A stretch of DNA of 64,000 nucleotides from CAJCIT01 sp963771305 (lineage in GTDB: Bacteria; Acidobacteriota; Terriglobia; Bryobacterales; Bryobacteraceae). Positions 18,105 to 28,092 of the stretch are shown here, one piece after another (positions within the stretch are counted from its first letter, which is position 1; every line of letters starts with the position of its first letter). Under the pieces are notes generated by a model. It was given only the letters and a program-made list of their open reading frames with translations, did not search any database and was not told where the DNA came from. Position numbers and translations under genes: made by a program. The stretch covers positions 16,266 through 80,265 of the forward strand of contig CAVYTS010000029.1 of NCBI GenBank assembly GCA_963771305.1. Reading direction: 5' to 3'.

Positions 18105-20144
18105 ATGGGAGCCTCCTCTACTGATATTTATGCCGCGGTGATCGCGCTCTCGCGTTCCATCGCCGGCCGCACTGATCTGCGGAGCCTCCTCTCGGGCGTG
18201 GCCGAATCGCTTCGCCGCATTGTCAGGTTTGATCACTTAGGGCTGATTCTGCACGATGCCAACGGAAACGCCATGCAGGGGTACATTTTGAGTGAACCCG
18301 GCAATCCCGTTTTGACGAACCTCCGGCTGCCGGTCGACGAGGATCCGGCCGGTTGGGTATGGATCAACCAGCAGCCGCTTGTAATCTCCGATCTCAAATC
18401 CGAAACTCGCTGGCCGGAAGCCGTACGAGTCGCTCGCGAGCTCGGAATTGGTACCCTGGTACTTGTCCCCCTGACTGCGGGCGATAACCGGTTCGGGGCG
18501 TCCGGCTTCAGCTCCGTAGCGCCACTCGAGCCCACTCCCGCCGAGATAGCGTTCCTGGAGCGCGTTGCCAGCGAGTTTGCCGTCGCGGTCGAGTCCTTCC
18601 TCGCCAGGCAGGCAGCAGTCCGGGAGCGCGACCGGCTGCGCACTCTGTTCGACATCACGAATGCGCTGGTGTCGAAACTCGGGCGAGACGACTTATTCTC
18701 TGCTATATCCGGCCAGCTCTCGAAAATCATCCGCCACGATCACGCGATGCTGACGTTATGCAATGACAATGGCGGCCTCGATGTGTACGCCTTGCATTCC
18801 GCAGGTCCGCGGATGTGGGAAGAACTCAAGGGACCGTTCAACCCTGAGGGCATGCCGGCGGCCCAGGTGCTCGCCACCGGACGACCTGTCGTCGCTAGCG
18901 GTGTCGATATCGATCGCTATCCGAATCCGAATTTTCGGCGGTTTCTGGCACTCGGGTTTAAGTCTATTTGCTCAGTTCCGTTGATCACACGTGATCGAGT
19001 CTTCGGAACGCTTGCGCTTGCCCGAATGACCGATGATGACTGGTCTCCCGAGGATGTCGACTTCCTGACGCAGATCGCCAGCCAGATTGCCATCGCCGTG
19101 GAGAACTCAATCGCGTATCGCAGTCTGGCAGAAATGAAGGAGCGGCTCGCAACCGAGAAACTCTACCTCGAGGACGAGATTCGCCTCGACCAGAACATTG
19201 GAAATATGGTCGGCGCAGGGGCGTCTTTTCAAGGCGTCCTGAAGGGTATTCAAACTGTGGCGCGGACGGACGCAACCGTTCTCATAACGGGCGAAACAGG
19301 CACCGGGAAAGAGCTCGTGGCCCGGGCCCTTCACGAATTGAGCGGCCGTAGCAAGGGCAGTTTCGTCAAAGTGAACTGCGCGGCCATTCCCGCGAGCCTG
19401 CTCGAGAGCGAGCTGTTCGGTCACGAGAAGGGCTCATTCACCGGGGCGGTGGCGCAGAAGATCGGACGCTTCGAACTGGCGCATCATGGAACGCTGTTTC
19501 TCGACGAGATCGGCGAAATGCCGCTGGAACTCCAGCCGAAACTGCTGCGAGCGATTCAAGACCAGGAATTCGAGCGCGTCGGCGGCAATCGCACCATCCA
19601 GACTGACGTCCGTTTCGTAGCCGCAACGAATCGGGACCTGAAGGCGATGGTAGGGGATAACAGATTTCGCGCCGACCTCTACTATCGGCTGCATGTCTTT
19701 CCATTGCATGTTCCACCGTTGCGGGACCGCCGTGAAGACATACCGCTGCTCACGCGTTACTTCGTTCAGAAGCATGCCCATCGGATGGGCCGAAACATCG
19801 ATACGATTCCTACGTCGGTTTTGGCCGCGCTCACGAACTACGATTGGCCGGGCAATATCCGAGAGCTGCAGAATGTCCTGGAGCGATCGGTCATCCTGAC
19901 CAACGGAAGCGTACTGCAAGTGGCGATGATGCCCGAGCTCAACGGCAAGCCGGCTCCGCCTGCATCGCAGGGCATGTCGCCGACTGAATCGGAAAACGTC
20001 GAACGGGAGAGTATCCTTCGGGCGCTGGAGCAGGCAAAGGGGCAAGTCGGAGGCCCGGACGGCGCGGCGGCTCGTCTGGGACTGAAGCGAACGACGTTGC
20101 AATCTCGCATGCGAAAATACAACATCGAACGCCAGTTTGGGTGA
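18105..20144 (+). CDS. Sigma-54-dependent activator, GAF-GAF-AAA+-Fis (FhlA-like), copy A
   Basis: 679-aa enhancer-binding protein. Two GAF sensor domains span about residues 20-165 and 190-345. A central AAA+ domain (about 370-605) has Walker A GETGTGKE, the sigma-54 contact loop as GSFTGA instead of GAFTGA, Walker B LFLDEIGEMP and the WPGNIRELQN motif. A Fis-type helix-turn-helix ends the protein (AAARLGLKRTTLQSRMRK). It should bind an upstream enhancer and drive open-complex formation by sigma-54 polymerase in response to a GAF ligand. It is a paralogue of the gene at 28308; the AAA+ parts are near-identical at DNA level while the GAF parts differ more. The start is uncertain: the frame is open to a TTG at 17970, which would add 45 residues. 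Confidence 0.9.
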   Translation: MGASSTDIYAAVIALSRSIAGRTDLRSLLSGVAESLRRIVRFDHLGLILHDANGNAMQGYILSEPGNPVLTNLRLPVDEDPAGWVWINQQPLVISDLKSETRWPEAVRVARELGIGTLVLVPLTAGDNRFGASGFSSVAPLEPTPAEIAFLERVASEFAVAVESFLARQAAVRERDRLRTLFDITNALVSKLGRDDLFSAISGQLSKIIRHDHAMLTLCNDNGGLDVYALHSAGPRMWEELKGPFNPEGMPAAQVLATGRPVVASGVDIDRYPNPNFRRFLALGFKSICSVPLITRDRVFGTLALARMTDDDWSPEDVDFLTQIASQIAIAVENSIAYRSLAEMKERLATEKLYLEDEIRLDQNIGNMVGAGASFQGVLKGIQTVARTDATVLITGETGTGKELVARALHELSGRSKGSFVKVNCAAIPASLLESELFGHEKGSFTGAVAQKIGRFELAHHGTLFLDEIGEMPLELQPKLLRAIQDQEFERVGGNRTIQTDVRFVAATNRDLKAMVGDNRFRADLYYRLHVFPLHVPPLRDRREDIPLLTRYFVQKHAHRMGRNIDTIPTSVLAALTNYDWPGNIRELQNVLERSVILTNGSVLQVAMMPELNGKPAPPASQGMSPTESENVERESILRALEQAKGQVGGPDGAAARLGLKRTTLQSRMRKYNIERQFG

Positions 20145-20239
20145 GCAAAACGGAGAGCCGCCACATGTGGTCAGACGTTAAGCGTCAGCACCGTCGAGAC
20201 CGGATAGCGATCGAATGCAGCTGCGGATCCTCCAGGCGT

Positions 20240-20390
20240 GACGGCCATTACGGCTGGGCGGAGATTCTGGAACGCGCCCGGCGGCTCGGTTCGAAGCTGG
20301 TGATCTTGAGCGGGGTTGGAACGAGGACGGAGGCCAAGCTGACGATTCCGGCGCGGGCAGCCCACGAGTACCGGCGCGGGAGGGGGCGGT
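20240..20390 (+). pseudogene. Fragment of a third propeller-kinase C-terminus
   Basis: This short stretch encodes GHYGWAEILERARRLGSK followed by LVILSGVGTRTEAKLT and a basic tail. It closely matches the last G-box region of the two downstream kinases (GHYGLAGMRERSRRIGSK, LVILSGAGTGTEIDL, then ARPPARARF). Nothing else of the kinase remains. It lies between the sigma-54 activator and the start of kinase A, where the end of a preceding kinase copy would be expected after unequal recombination. Confidence 0.7.
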
Positions 20391-20436
20391 TCCAATTGGG
20401 GCGGCTGTTGGGGAAGGCGCAGAAGGCGAGCAGATA

Positions 20437-23400
20437 GTGCGACGAGTTGCCATCGTACTGAGCTTCCTCGTGGCAGGCTGCGGTTGCGGCTTAGCGTTGA
20501 AGACCTCGGTCGACATGAGCCCCCGCCAGCTTCAGAATATCCACGCTCAAGCCGGCGATGCCCGGCTGTCAGACCTCAAATTCACCCATCTCACCACGAA
20601 CGATGGCCTATCTCAAGGCTATGTCACTGCCATTTTGCAGGATCGCCGGGGCTTCATGTGGTTTGCCACCCGAGACGGCCTCAACCGGTATGATGGCAAC
20701 GCTTTCGTGGTATACAAGAACAACCCCAACGACCCCGGTAGTTTAGGCTCCAACTTTATTCAAGATCTGATAGAAGACGATCACGGCTATTTGTGGATTG
20801 CCACCAACACCGGGGTGAACAAATTCGACCCTACGACCGAACGCTTCACCCGCTACCTTCACGACCCTAACAACCCCAATAGTATCGGTGGTGCTTATGT
20901 AACGAGCATCGCTCGAGACAGTCGGGGCTATCTTTGGTTTGGCACCCAAGACGCCGGCCTCGACAGGTTTGATCCGACGACCGCAAGATTTGCTCGTTAT
21001 CGAAGTGACAGCGATGGCCAGTTTGTTGGGGGGATCACTCAAGTTATCGAGGATAGCCGTCGGGATATCTGGTTTGTTGGCGACCGCGGTCTGTTTCATT
21101 TGAACCAAAAGGCAGGACAGATTACTCGCCCTCCCGCAACCAGGAATGGCCTCAGCGCAGACAGTGTCTATGAAGACGAAACGGGCAATTTGTGGATGCT
21201 CACCCATTCCCCGATCATCGGGCTCGTGAAATATGATCGGCACTCAGAGCGCTTGACGAAATACCCATTTGATGCCGGTGCCGCCGGCGGCTTGGCGTCC
21301 ACTATGAATGGGGGCTCGCTCAATGGCAAGCTTCTGGCCGACGGGCAGAACGGTATATGGGTGCCATCGGGCCAGGGTCTCTATTATTTTGACCGGCGCA
21401 CAGAACGTTTCACGTACACGTTTCAGCACGATGAACGCAACCCGGATAGCCTCGACAGTAACGCCATTATGTCAGTCTATCAGGATAGGAGTAGTGTGCT
21501 GTGGGTGGGAACTGAGAATGCGGGGCTTAATATCCTCAGTTTCCGGCAAGAACAGTTCGTCCATTATAGGCATCGCTCGTCCGACCCCGATAGTCTCTTA
21601 CCCGGCAGGGTCAAGGCGATTTATCAGGACGCCAATGGCGTTCTATGGGTAGGCTTCTTTCCTCGCGCCCTGAACAGATTGGATCGAAGGACGGGCCAAA
21701 TCACTCATTACGTTCCCAACCCGAGCGACGAGCATACGCTCGGTAAAGGCACTAACGTAGATAGCCTTTACAAAGATGCAGCGGGCTATCTCTGGGTGGG
21801 TGGCGGCGGCAGCGGTCTTGTTCGTTTCGATGAACGCACTGGGCGTTTCAAGCATTACCGGCACGACCCTGATGATCCCAACAGCTTGATTTCTGATAAC
21901 GTTTACACGATCTATGGAGACCGAAACGGCCACATGTGGGTGGGCGGGCAGCACGGTCTAAGCCGCTTCGATCCAGCGACGGAACGGTTTACCAACTACC
22001 GGCCTGTTCCAACTAATCCGGCCAGCTTGGAAAATTGGATTTGGACTGTTCATCAAGATCGCTTTGGCACGCTGTGGTTAGGGACGTTTGGCGGCGCGCT
22101 GATCCGCTTCGATGACACCACAAATACCTTTGTGAGTAACAAGCCCGACTCGCGTGACCCTCACAGACTTAACGGCGGCGGCCTCACCACCATCCACGAA
22201 GACCGGACAGGAACGCTGTGGGTGGGCGGGTTTGACGGACTGTACCGGTACAACCGGCAAAGCGGAACCTTCACCCGCTACACGGAAAGCCAGGGCCTGC
22301 CGAGCAGCACTATTCGGTGCATTCAGGAAGATGGATTTGGCAGGCTTTGGCTCAGCACCCAGAAGGGCATATCCCGGTTTGATCCTAAATTGGAGACCTT
22401 TAGAAACTACGACGTGTCCGACAACTTGCAGAGCAATGAGTTCAGTGACGGTTGCTATCAGGGCCCGGATGGGGAGTTGTTCTTTGGCGGCAGCAATGGG
22501 TTCAATGCATTTTTCCCTGAGCGGGTCCGCGACAATCCCTACGTGCCGGCGGTAGTAATCACCAGCTTCAAACTCTTCAACAAACCTGCTCCCATTGGTG
22601 CTAACTCGGTACTTAAGAAAGCCATCCCGTACGTCGATTCCTTGACTCTCTCCTACCGGGAGAATGTTTTCTCCTTTGAATTCGCGGCGTTGAGTTACGC
22701 AAATTCCCAGAAGAACCGTTATCGATATAAGCTCGAGGGATTTGATCCTGGCTGGAACGAAGTGGGCAGCAAGCAGCGGGTGGCTACTTACACTAACCTA
22801 GATCCCCGCAAGTATGTTTTTCGGGTGCAGGGATCAAATAGCGATGGCGTATGGAACGAACAAGGGGTGTCGTTGCCCATTGTCATCACGCCCCCTTGGT
22901 GGAATACGAATTGGTTCCGCACTCTCTGCGCGGCCGTTTCTTTGGTGCTGCTGTGGCTGGCGTACCGATTCCGTGTCCGGCAGCTCCAGCGGCAGTTCCA
23001 TCTCGCCAGCGAGGCCCGCCTGAATGAGCGTATGCGGATCGCACGCGACTTGCACGATAATTTGTTACAAACCGTACAGGGATTTATGCTGCGCCTCCAG
23101 GCAGTCAACGAGTTGCTGCCCGCCGGCCCGGTCAAGAACGAACTCGAAGAGACTTTGGACATCGGGGACCACGCCATTATCGAGGGGCGCCGTACAGTGC
23201 AGGATTTGCGGTCGTCGCTCACGACCAGCGATCTTGCGAACGCCGTACGGGCGGTGGGGGTGGAACTGGCGAGCAAGGATAGTGCGAGTTTCCGTCTGGC
23301 TGTAGAGGGACCGGTACGGGAGCTGGATCCGATCGCTCGGGACGAAGTTTACAGCATCGCCCGCGAAGCGCTGCGAAATGCTTTCACCCACGCCAGCGCA

Positions 23401-23682
23401 ACCCGGATCGAAGCGGAACTCACATTTGAGGAGCAGATGCTCCGTCTCCGAATCCGCGACGATGGCAAAGGGATCGGCCCGGAAATCGCGGAACAGGGGC
23501 GCGCTGGGCATTACGGTTTGGCGGGAATGCGGGAGCGCTCCCGGCGGATCGGTTCGAAGCTTGTTGTTTTGAGCGGGGAAGGAACAGGGACTGAAATCGA
23601 TTTGAGCGTTGCGGGTTCGATCGCCTACGCCAAGCCGCAGGCACGCTCTCGTTTTTCGTGGTTCCCTAAAATGACGGGGTAA
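20437..23682 (+). CDS. Propeller-sensor histidine kinase A (Reg_prop/Y_Y_Y/HisKA_3)
   Basis: 1081-aa membrane sensor. The exported N-terminus has a lipobox-like VAGC at residue 15. About fourteen two-component-regulator propeller repeats span roughly residues 45-690 (for example GFMWFATRDGLNRYDG, GYLWIATNTGVNKFDP, GTLWVGGFDGLYRYN). A Y_Y_Y domain (about 740-815) and one membrane helix (about 827-845) follow. The HisKA_3 dimerisation helix has RIARDLHDNLLQTVQG with the phospho-His near 873. The HATPase domain has N-box REALRNAFTHA and G-box DDGKGIG (about 975-1010). Such kinases sense extracellular glycans or other ligands and signal to NarL/LuxR regulators. Translation starts at GTG 20437. 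Its own regulator, expected 4 nt downstream, has been truncated and fused to kinase B. Confidence 0.92.
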   Translation: MRRVAIVLSFLVAGCGCGLALKTSVDMSPRQLQNIHAQAGDARLSDLKFTHLTTNDGLSQGYVTAILQDRRGFMWFATRDGLNRYDGNAFVVYKNNPNDPGSLGSNFIQDLIEDDHGYLWIATNTGVNKFDPTTERFTRYLHDPNNPNSIGGAYVTSIARDSRGYLWFGTQDAGLDRFDPTTARFARYRSDSDGQFVGGITQVIEDSRRDIWFVGDRGLFHLNQKAGQITRPPATRNGLSADSVYEDETGNLWMLTHSPIIGLVKYDRHSERLTKYPFDAGAAGGLASTMNGGSLNGKLLADGQNGIWVPSGQGLYYFDRRTERFTYTFQHDERNPDSLDSNAIMSVYQDRSSVLWVGTENAGLNILSFRQEQFVHYRHRSSDPDSLLPGRVKAIYQDANGVLWVGFFPRALNRLDRRTGQITHYVPNPSDEHTLGKGTNVDSLYKDAAGYLWVGGGGSGLVRFDERTGRFKHYRHDPDDPNSLISDNVYTIYGDRNGHMWVGGQHGLSRFDPATERFTNYRPVPTNPASLENWIWTVHQDRFGTLWLGTFGGALIRFDDTTNTFVSNKPDSRDPHRLNGGGLTTIHEDRTGTLWVGGFDGLYRYNRQSGTFTRYTESQGLPSSTIRCIQEDGFGRLWLSTQKGISRFDPKLETFRNYDVSDNLQSNEFSDGCYQGPDGELFFGGSNGFNAFFPERVRDNPYVPAVVITSFKLFNKPAPIGANSVLKKAIPYVDSLTLSYRENVFSFEFAALSYANSQKNRYRYKLEGFDPGWNEVGSKQRVATYTNLDPRKYVFRVQGSNSDGVWNEQGVSLPIVITPPWWNTNWFRTLCAAVSLVLLWLAYRFRVRQLQRQFHLASEARLNERMRIARDLHDNLLQTVQGFMLRLQAVNELLPAGPVKNELEETLDIGDHAIIEGRRTVQDLRSSLTTSDLANAVRAVGVELASKDSASFRLAVEGPVRELDPIARDEVYSIAREALRNAFTHASATRIEAELTFEEQMLRLRIRDDGKGIGPEIAEQGRAGHYGLAGMRERSRRIGSKLVVLSGEGTGTEIDLSVAGSIAYAKPQARSRFSWFPKMTG

Positions 23683-23686
23683 GACT

Positions 23687-26600
23687 GTGATTCGAGTCCT
23701 TGCTGTAGACAATCACGCGATCGTTCGCGACGGCATCGCCCGCGTGGTTGGCGTTCACCCAAACTCGGTTTTAGCAGGAAGAGCGGAAGGTTGTCCCCGA
23801 GCGCTTCTGCTTCGTTTCATCTGCCTCTGCGGGACGATTTCGGCCACCGTTGGCTGTTACCTCACGTGCCTGTGGTTACTGGCAAGCCAGGCTTATGCAC
23901 TCGATCCGAACAAGCGGATCACTCAGTACATGCACACATCATGGCGGATCCAGGATGCTTCCGCGCCCTCGGGCATGTACACCATAGCGCAAACGTCCGA
24001 CGGTTTCCTCTGGTTCCTATCTTCTCGCGGCGAAATCTACAGGTTCGACGGCGTCCAGTTTCGCCCTTTGCGTCCTCCTGCAGATATTGACTCAATCGGC
24101 AGAATCACAAACATCGTTGGCGAACGAAGAGGCGGGCTGTGGGTTCTTGGAGAGAAGGGGATCGTTCGCCTTAAAGATGGGCTTCGCACGTCCCATTTTG
24201 ACCTAGAAGGGATTATGCCAAATGCGAGCAATCTAAGCGAAGACGCCGATAGCTCGTTGTGGGTCGTACGAGGTGAGAATGGCATTTCAGAGCCTGTGTG
24301 CCATATTACCGAGCACGCGATCAAATGCTTCGGAAAAGCGGATGGGATACCGATTTCCCCGATCGATGCGATAGTGGAGGACGGAACAGGCGGCTTTTGG
24401 CTGGGAGGGCAGACCGCTCTTGTCCACTGGCATTCCGGCGTCTCGGAGATATACCCGATCGAAGGCCTTAAGTCCAATACAGGAGCCCCGGGGATAATGA
24501 GCCTGGCGCGTGGACCCGATGGTTCCGTGTGGGTCGGCATAGTTTCAAAAGGACCGGGGCAAGGGCTCGCAAGATTCGAACAACGTGCTGTCAGATCGTT
24601 CGTCACGCGGACTTTCGATGGAAGTAAGTTCGGCATCTTTGCCCTGCACTTCGACCGCGAGGGCAATCTTTGGGTCGGCACTGATAACGACGGCGTCTTT
24701 CGTGTCCATGGAAACGCTGTCGACCGTTACGCACGGGCGGAGGGCTTGTCCGGCGATTTCGTCCGCACTCTCTTTGAAGACCGGGAAGGCATTGTCTGGG
24801 CTGCCACTAGCAATGGTATAGATAAGTTCCACGATCCGCTTGTCACGTCCTTTTCGACCCTGGAGGGCCTGGCAAAAGACTGGGCGGTAGGGGTTTCGGC
24901 CAGCAGAGATGGCACAATCTGGGTTGCAAATGCTGAGTCGCTCGATCGCATTGAGAAGAACGGGGCTATCTCATCGATTCGCACCGGGAGCGGCCTTCCG
25001 GGAAGCCAAGTCGCGTCTTTATTGGAAGACCGTGCCGGAAATATGTGGGTCGGGGTGGATGACGGGCTTTATGTATTCAAGGATGGGCACTTTCGCCGCC
25101 TGCCCGAACCGAATCATCAGTCGCTTGGTTTGGTCTTTGACTTGATCGAGGACGTCGACGGGAATATCTGGGCGGAGTGCGCCGGCACGGGAAAGCTCGT
25201 GCGTATCCGCGATTTCCAGGTGCAGCGAGAGTTCTCGCGATCACAAATTCCAACCGGCCGTCTCGCCCCGGATCCGGAGGGAGGAATCTGGATTGGCACC
25301 CGCACCGGGGACTTGGCTCTGTTTCGCGGTGGTGTTCTGAAAAAGTTCCCGGTAGGTTCTAAAGCTAATCTCTGGACCAATCAGATAATTGCCGAGGCAG
25401 ACGGATCTGTCCTCGCAGCCTTCGACGACGGTCTCGTCGGATTGAGGCAAGGGAAGGTGCAGCGAATGACGACGAAAAACGGTCTACCTTGTTCGGGCAT
25501 CATTTCTTTCGTTCAGGACAAGGAGAAACGCTTGTGGCTCAATACCAAGTGTGGGGTCGTCGAGTTCTCAGACTCCGAGCTCCAGCGATGGTGGGCCAGG
25601 CCGGAGGCCGCAATCCAGGCACATTTCTACGACGCATTGGACGGAGCCCGGCCATCCGCGCGACCACCCTTCAAATCGTCGGCGAACTCGCCAGATGGGC
25701 GCGTGTGGTTTGTGAACTCGGGAGTGGTGCAGATGCTGGATCCGTTTAGGCTCTCGCAGAAAGCGCCACCTGCGATGACATACATTCAGTCGTTAACGGT
25801 CAACCGAAGGGAATTCGCAGCAACCGGCAGCCTCAAGCTCCCCGCGCATCCCCGCGATTTGCAGATCGATTACACGTCACCCAGCTTTCTCATTCCACAG
25901 AAGGTAAGATTTCCGCTACCGCATCGACGACTATGACCGTGATTGGCACGACGCCGGCACGCGCCGGCAGGCTTTTTACACGGACCTGCCGCCCGGGAAT
26001 TATTCCTTTCGCGTGATTGCATGCAATAGTGACGGCGCCTGGAACGATAGGGCTGCCAAGCTGGATTTTTCCATCGCTCCGGCCTACTACCAGACGAATT
26101 GGTTTCGGGCTCTTTGCGCGGCCGTTTCTCTTGTGCTGCTGTGGGCGGCGTACCGATTCCGTGTCCGGCAACTCCAGCAGCAGTTCCAAGTCGCCAGTGA
26201 GGCCCGCCTGAATGAGCGTATGCGTATCGCACGCGAGTTGCACGATAATTTGTTGCAAACCGTTCAGGGATTTATGCTGCGCCTCCAGGCAGTCAACGAG
26301 ATGATGCCTCCAGGGGCAGGAAAGAATGAACTCGAAGAGACTCTGGAAATGGGGGACGGCGCCATCATCGAGGGCCGCCGCACAGTGCAGGATTTGCGGT
26401 CGACGCTCACGACCAGCGATCTTGCGAAAGCCGTACGGGCGGTGGGGGAGGAACTGGCGGGCAAGGATGGTGCGAGTTTCCGTCTCGCGGTAGAGGGACC
26501 GGTACGGGAGATGGATCCGATCGTTCGGGACGAAGTTTACAGCATCGCCCGCGAAGCGCTGCGAAATGCTTTCACCCACGCCGGCGCTACCCGGATCGAA

Positions 26601-26870
26601 GCCGAACTCACATTTGAGGAGCAACTCCTCCGTCTGCGAATCCGCGACGATGGCAAAGGGATCGCTCCGGAAATCGCGGAACAGGGGCGGACGGGGCACT
26701 ACGGTTTGGCGGGAATGCGGGAGCGCTCGCGGCGGATCGGTTCGAAACTGGTTATTTTGAGTGGGGCAGGAACAGGGACTGAGATCGATTTGTGCGTTGC
26801 GGGTTCGATCGCCTACGCCAGGCCGCCGGCACGCGCTCGTTTTTCGTGGTTCCCTAGGATGACGGGGTGA
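23687..26870 (+). pseudogene. Truncated receiver fused to propeller-sensor histidine kinase B, with a frameshift
   Basis: The reading frame opens 4 nt after kinase A with about 34 residues of a response-regulator receiver (MIRVLAVDNHAIVRDGIAR). It then runs directly into a hydrophobic signal sequence (LLLRFICLCG to SQAYA, about residues 40-67) and a Reg_prop propeller sensor. The receiver part lacks the phospho-Asp. Near 25913 an extra C in TTTCCGC ends the first frame at 25936. The correct frame continues in the Y_Y_Y domain (RYRIDDYDRDWHDAG), the membrane helix, HisKA_3 (RIARELHDNLLQTVQG) and HATPase up to 26870. Only the frameshift prevents a kinase of about 1060 aa; it may be real or a base-call error. 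The catalytic part is near-identical to kinase A. Confidence 0.88.
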
Positions 26871-26874
26871 GACT

Positions 26875-27492
26875 GTGATTCGAGTTCTTGCTGTAGACGA
26901 CCACGCAGTTGTTCGCGACGGTATCGCCCGTCTGCTTGGCACCCAAGCGGACATGGTGTTGGTGTCGGAAGCGAGCGATGGGCAGGAAGCCATCGAGCAG
27001 TTCCGAAAGCACCGCCCGGACGTCACGCTGATGGACCTGCAAATGCCGAACATGTGCGGCATCGACGCGATCAACGCGATTCGTGCTGAGTTTCCGGAAG
27101 CGCGCGTCGTTGTACTCACGACGTATGCCGGGGATGTCCAAGTCAAGCGCGCCCTCCAGGCCGGCGCACAGGGCTATCTTCTGAAAGGCTTGCTGCGGAA
27201 GGAACTGCTGGAGACGATCCGTGCCGTACATGGGGGTCACAAGCGCCTGACTTCTGAAGTCGCGGCCGAGATCGCCGAGCATGCCATGGATAGTGCCTTA
27301 ACGCCACGGGAAATCAGCGTGCTGAAGCTAATTGCGGGCGGCAATGCCAACAAGGAGATCGCCGCTCAACTCCACATCTCCGAGGAAAGCGCCAAGGGTT
27401 ATGTCAAGAACATTCTGGCTAAGCTCGACGCTAATGACCGGACCCACGCCGTCACGATCGGGTTGAAGCGCGGGATCATCGATCTTCAGTGA
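26875..27492 (+). CDS. NarL/LuxR-type response regulator
   Basis: 205-aa regulator. The receiver domain (residues 1-120) has the acidic pocket VDDH (Asp8, Asp9), phospho-acceptor Asp54 in VTLMDLQMP and the conserved Lys in YLLKG. The C-terminal LuxR-type helix-turn-helix (about 140-200) contains LTPREISVLKLIAGGNANKE and ESAKGYVKNILAKL. Translation starts at GTG, 4 nt after the stop of kinase B, so it is the cognate regulator of that kinase. Because kinase A has lost its own regulator, this protein may serve both kinases. It is followed directly by a hairpin at 27493-27512. Confidence 0.93.
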   Translation: MIRVLAVDDHAVVRDGIARLLGTQADMVLVSEASDGQEAIEQFRKHRPDVTLMDLQMPNMCGIDAINAIRAEFPEARVVVLTTYAGDVQVKRALQAGAQGYLLKGLLRKELLETIRAVHGGHKRLTSEVAAEIAEHAMDSALTPREISVLKLIAGGNANKEIAAQLHISEESAKGYVKNILAKLDANDRTHAVTIGLKRGIIDLQ

Positions 27493-27530
27493 GACCCCTC
27501 GAAATGGGGGTCCGTGCCCGACCTTTCGGG
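27493..27530 (+). terminator. Hairpins and CCCCTCGAAATGGGG motif after the response regulator
   Basis: GACCCC (27493-27498) pairs with GGGGTC (27507-27512) directly after the stop codon. A second small stem CCCGA-CCTT-TCGGG follows at about 27517-27530. There is no T-run. The core CCCCTCGAAATGGGG recurs, with one change, at 27980-27994 after the next gene. Confidence 0.45.
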
Positions 27531-27565
27531 ATAGCTAATGGCTGCCCGGATGCTGCACCATCGGG

Positions 27566-27976
27566 GTGAGGTACGCTCTGCTGCGACGTTCATTCTCAGC
27601 CTTTCCTGATGGCTGGCCGGGCCAAGGACTGCTGCTCCTGCGCGTCACGGTGGGCTTACCCCTCGTCTATTGGGGAATGACCGATCTGTTGGCCGCCCGC
27701 CTTTTCGCGATTCCAGAGTTGACTGCAGCGGTCGCGGGGATTCTTCTGATCTCGGGACTCTTCACGCCCGTTGCCGGAGCGGTCATTGTGCTCGCGGAGG
27801 CGTCGGCGGCCTTCTCCCCAGCATCGGCGTATCATGCCGAACCGTGGATTCGCATATTCTTGGCCGCACTGAGCGCCAGTGTGGCGATGATTGGTCCCGG
27901 TGCATGGTCGGTGGATGCCCGCCGCTTTGGAAGGAAGGTCTTCGAAATCGGCGAGCCCCGGCGCCCCGTCACCTAG
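27566..27976 (+). CDS. DoxX-like integral membrane protein
   Basis: 136-aa protein with four hydrophobic segments (GLLLLRVTVGLPLVYWGM, ELTAAVAGILLISGLF, VAGAVIVLAEASAAF, IFLAALSASVAMIGPG). The end, GPGAWSVDARRFGRK, is the closing signature of the DoxX family, where the GPGx(Y/W)S(I/L)D motif is frequent. Family members are small four-helix membrane proteins linked to sulfur or redox stress or to terminal oxidases; their role is often unclear. GTG 27566 is the start used. The gene stands between the response regulator and the 72-aa protein and has motif-bearing hairpins on both sides. Confidence 0.8.
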   Translation: MRYALLRRSFSAFPDGWPGQGLLLLRVTVGLPLVYWGMTDLLAARLFAIPELTAAVAGILLISGLFTPVAGAVIVLAEASAAFSPASAYHAEPWIRIFLAALSASVAMIGPGAWSVDARRFGRKVFEIGEPRRPVT

Positions 27977-27979
27977 CGT

Positions 27980-27994
27980 CCCCTCGAAATAGGG
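27980..27994 (+). repeat. Second copy of the CCCCTCGAAATRGGG motif
   Basis: CCCCTCGAAATAGGG, 4 nt after the DoxX stop. It matches CCCCTCGAAATGGGG at 27495-27509, after the response-regulator stop, in all but one position. The motif is an imperfect inverted repeat. It could be a regulator-binding site placed before the DoxX gene and before the 72-aa gene, or a repeated weak terminator. Confidence 0.45.
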
Positions 27995-28092
27995 TGGCAT
28001 CCCGCACATATCTAGGGGTCTCATCGCACTCCATTGGAAATTGTCGCGATTTGGTTCTTGCTCCAGAATCGAAACACGGAAGCGAGGAAATT

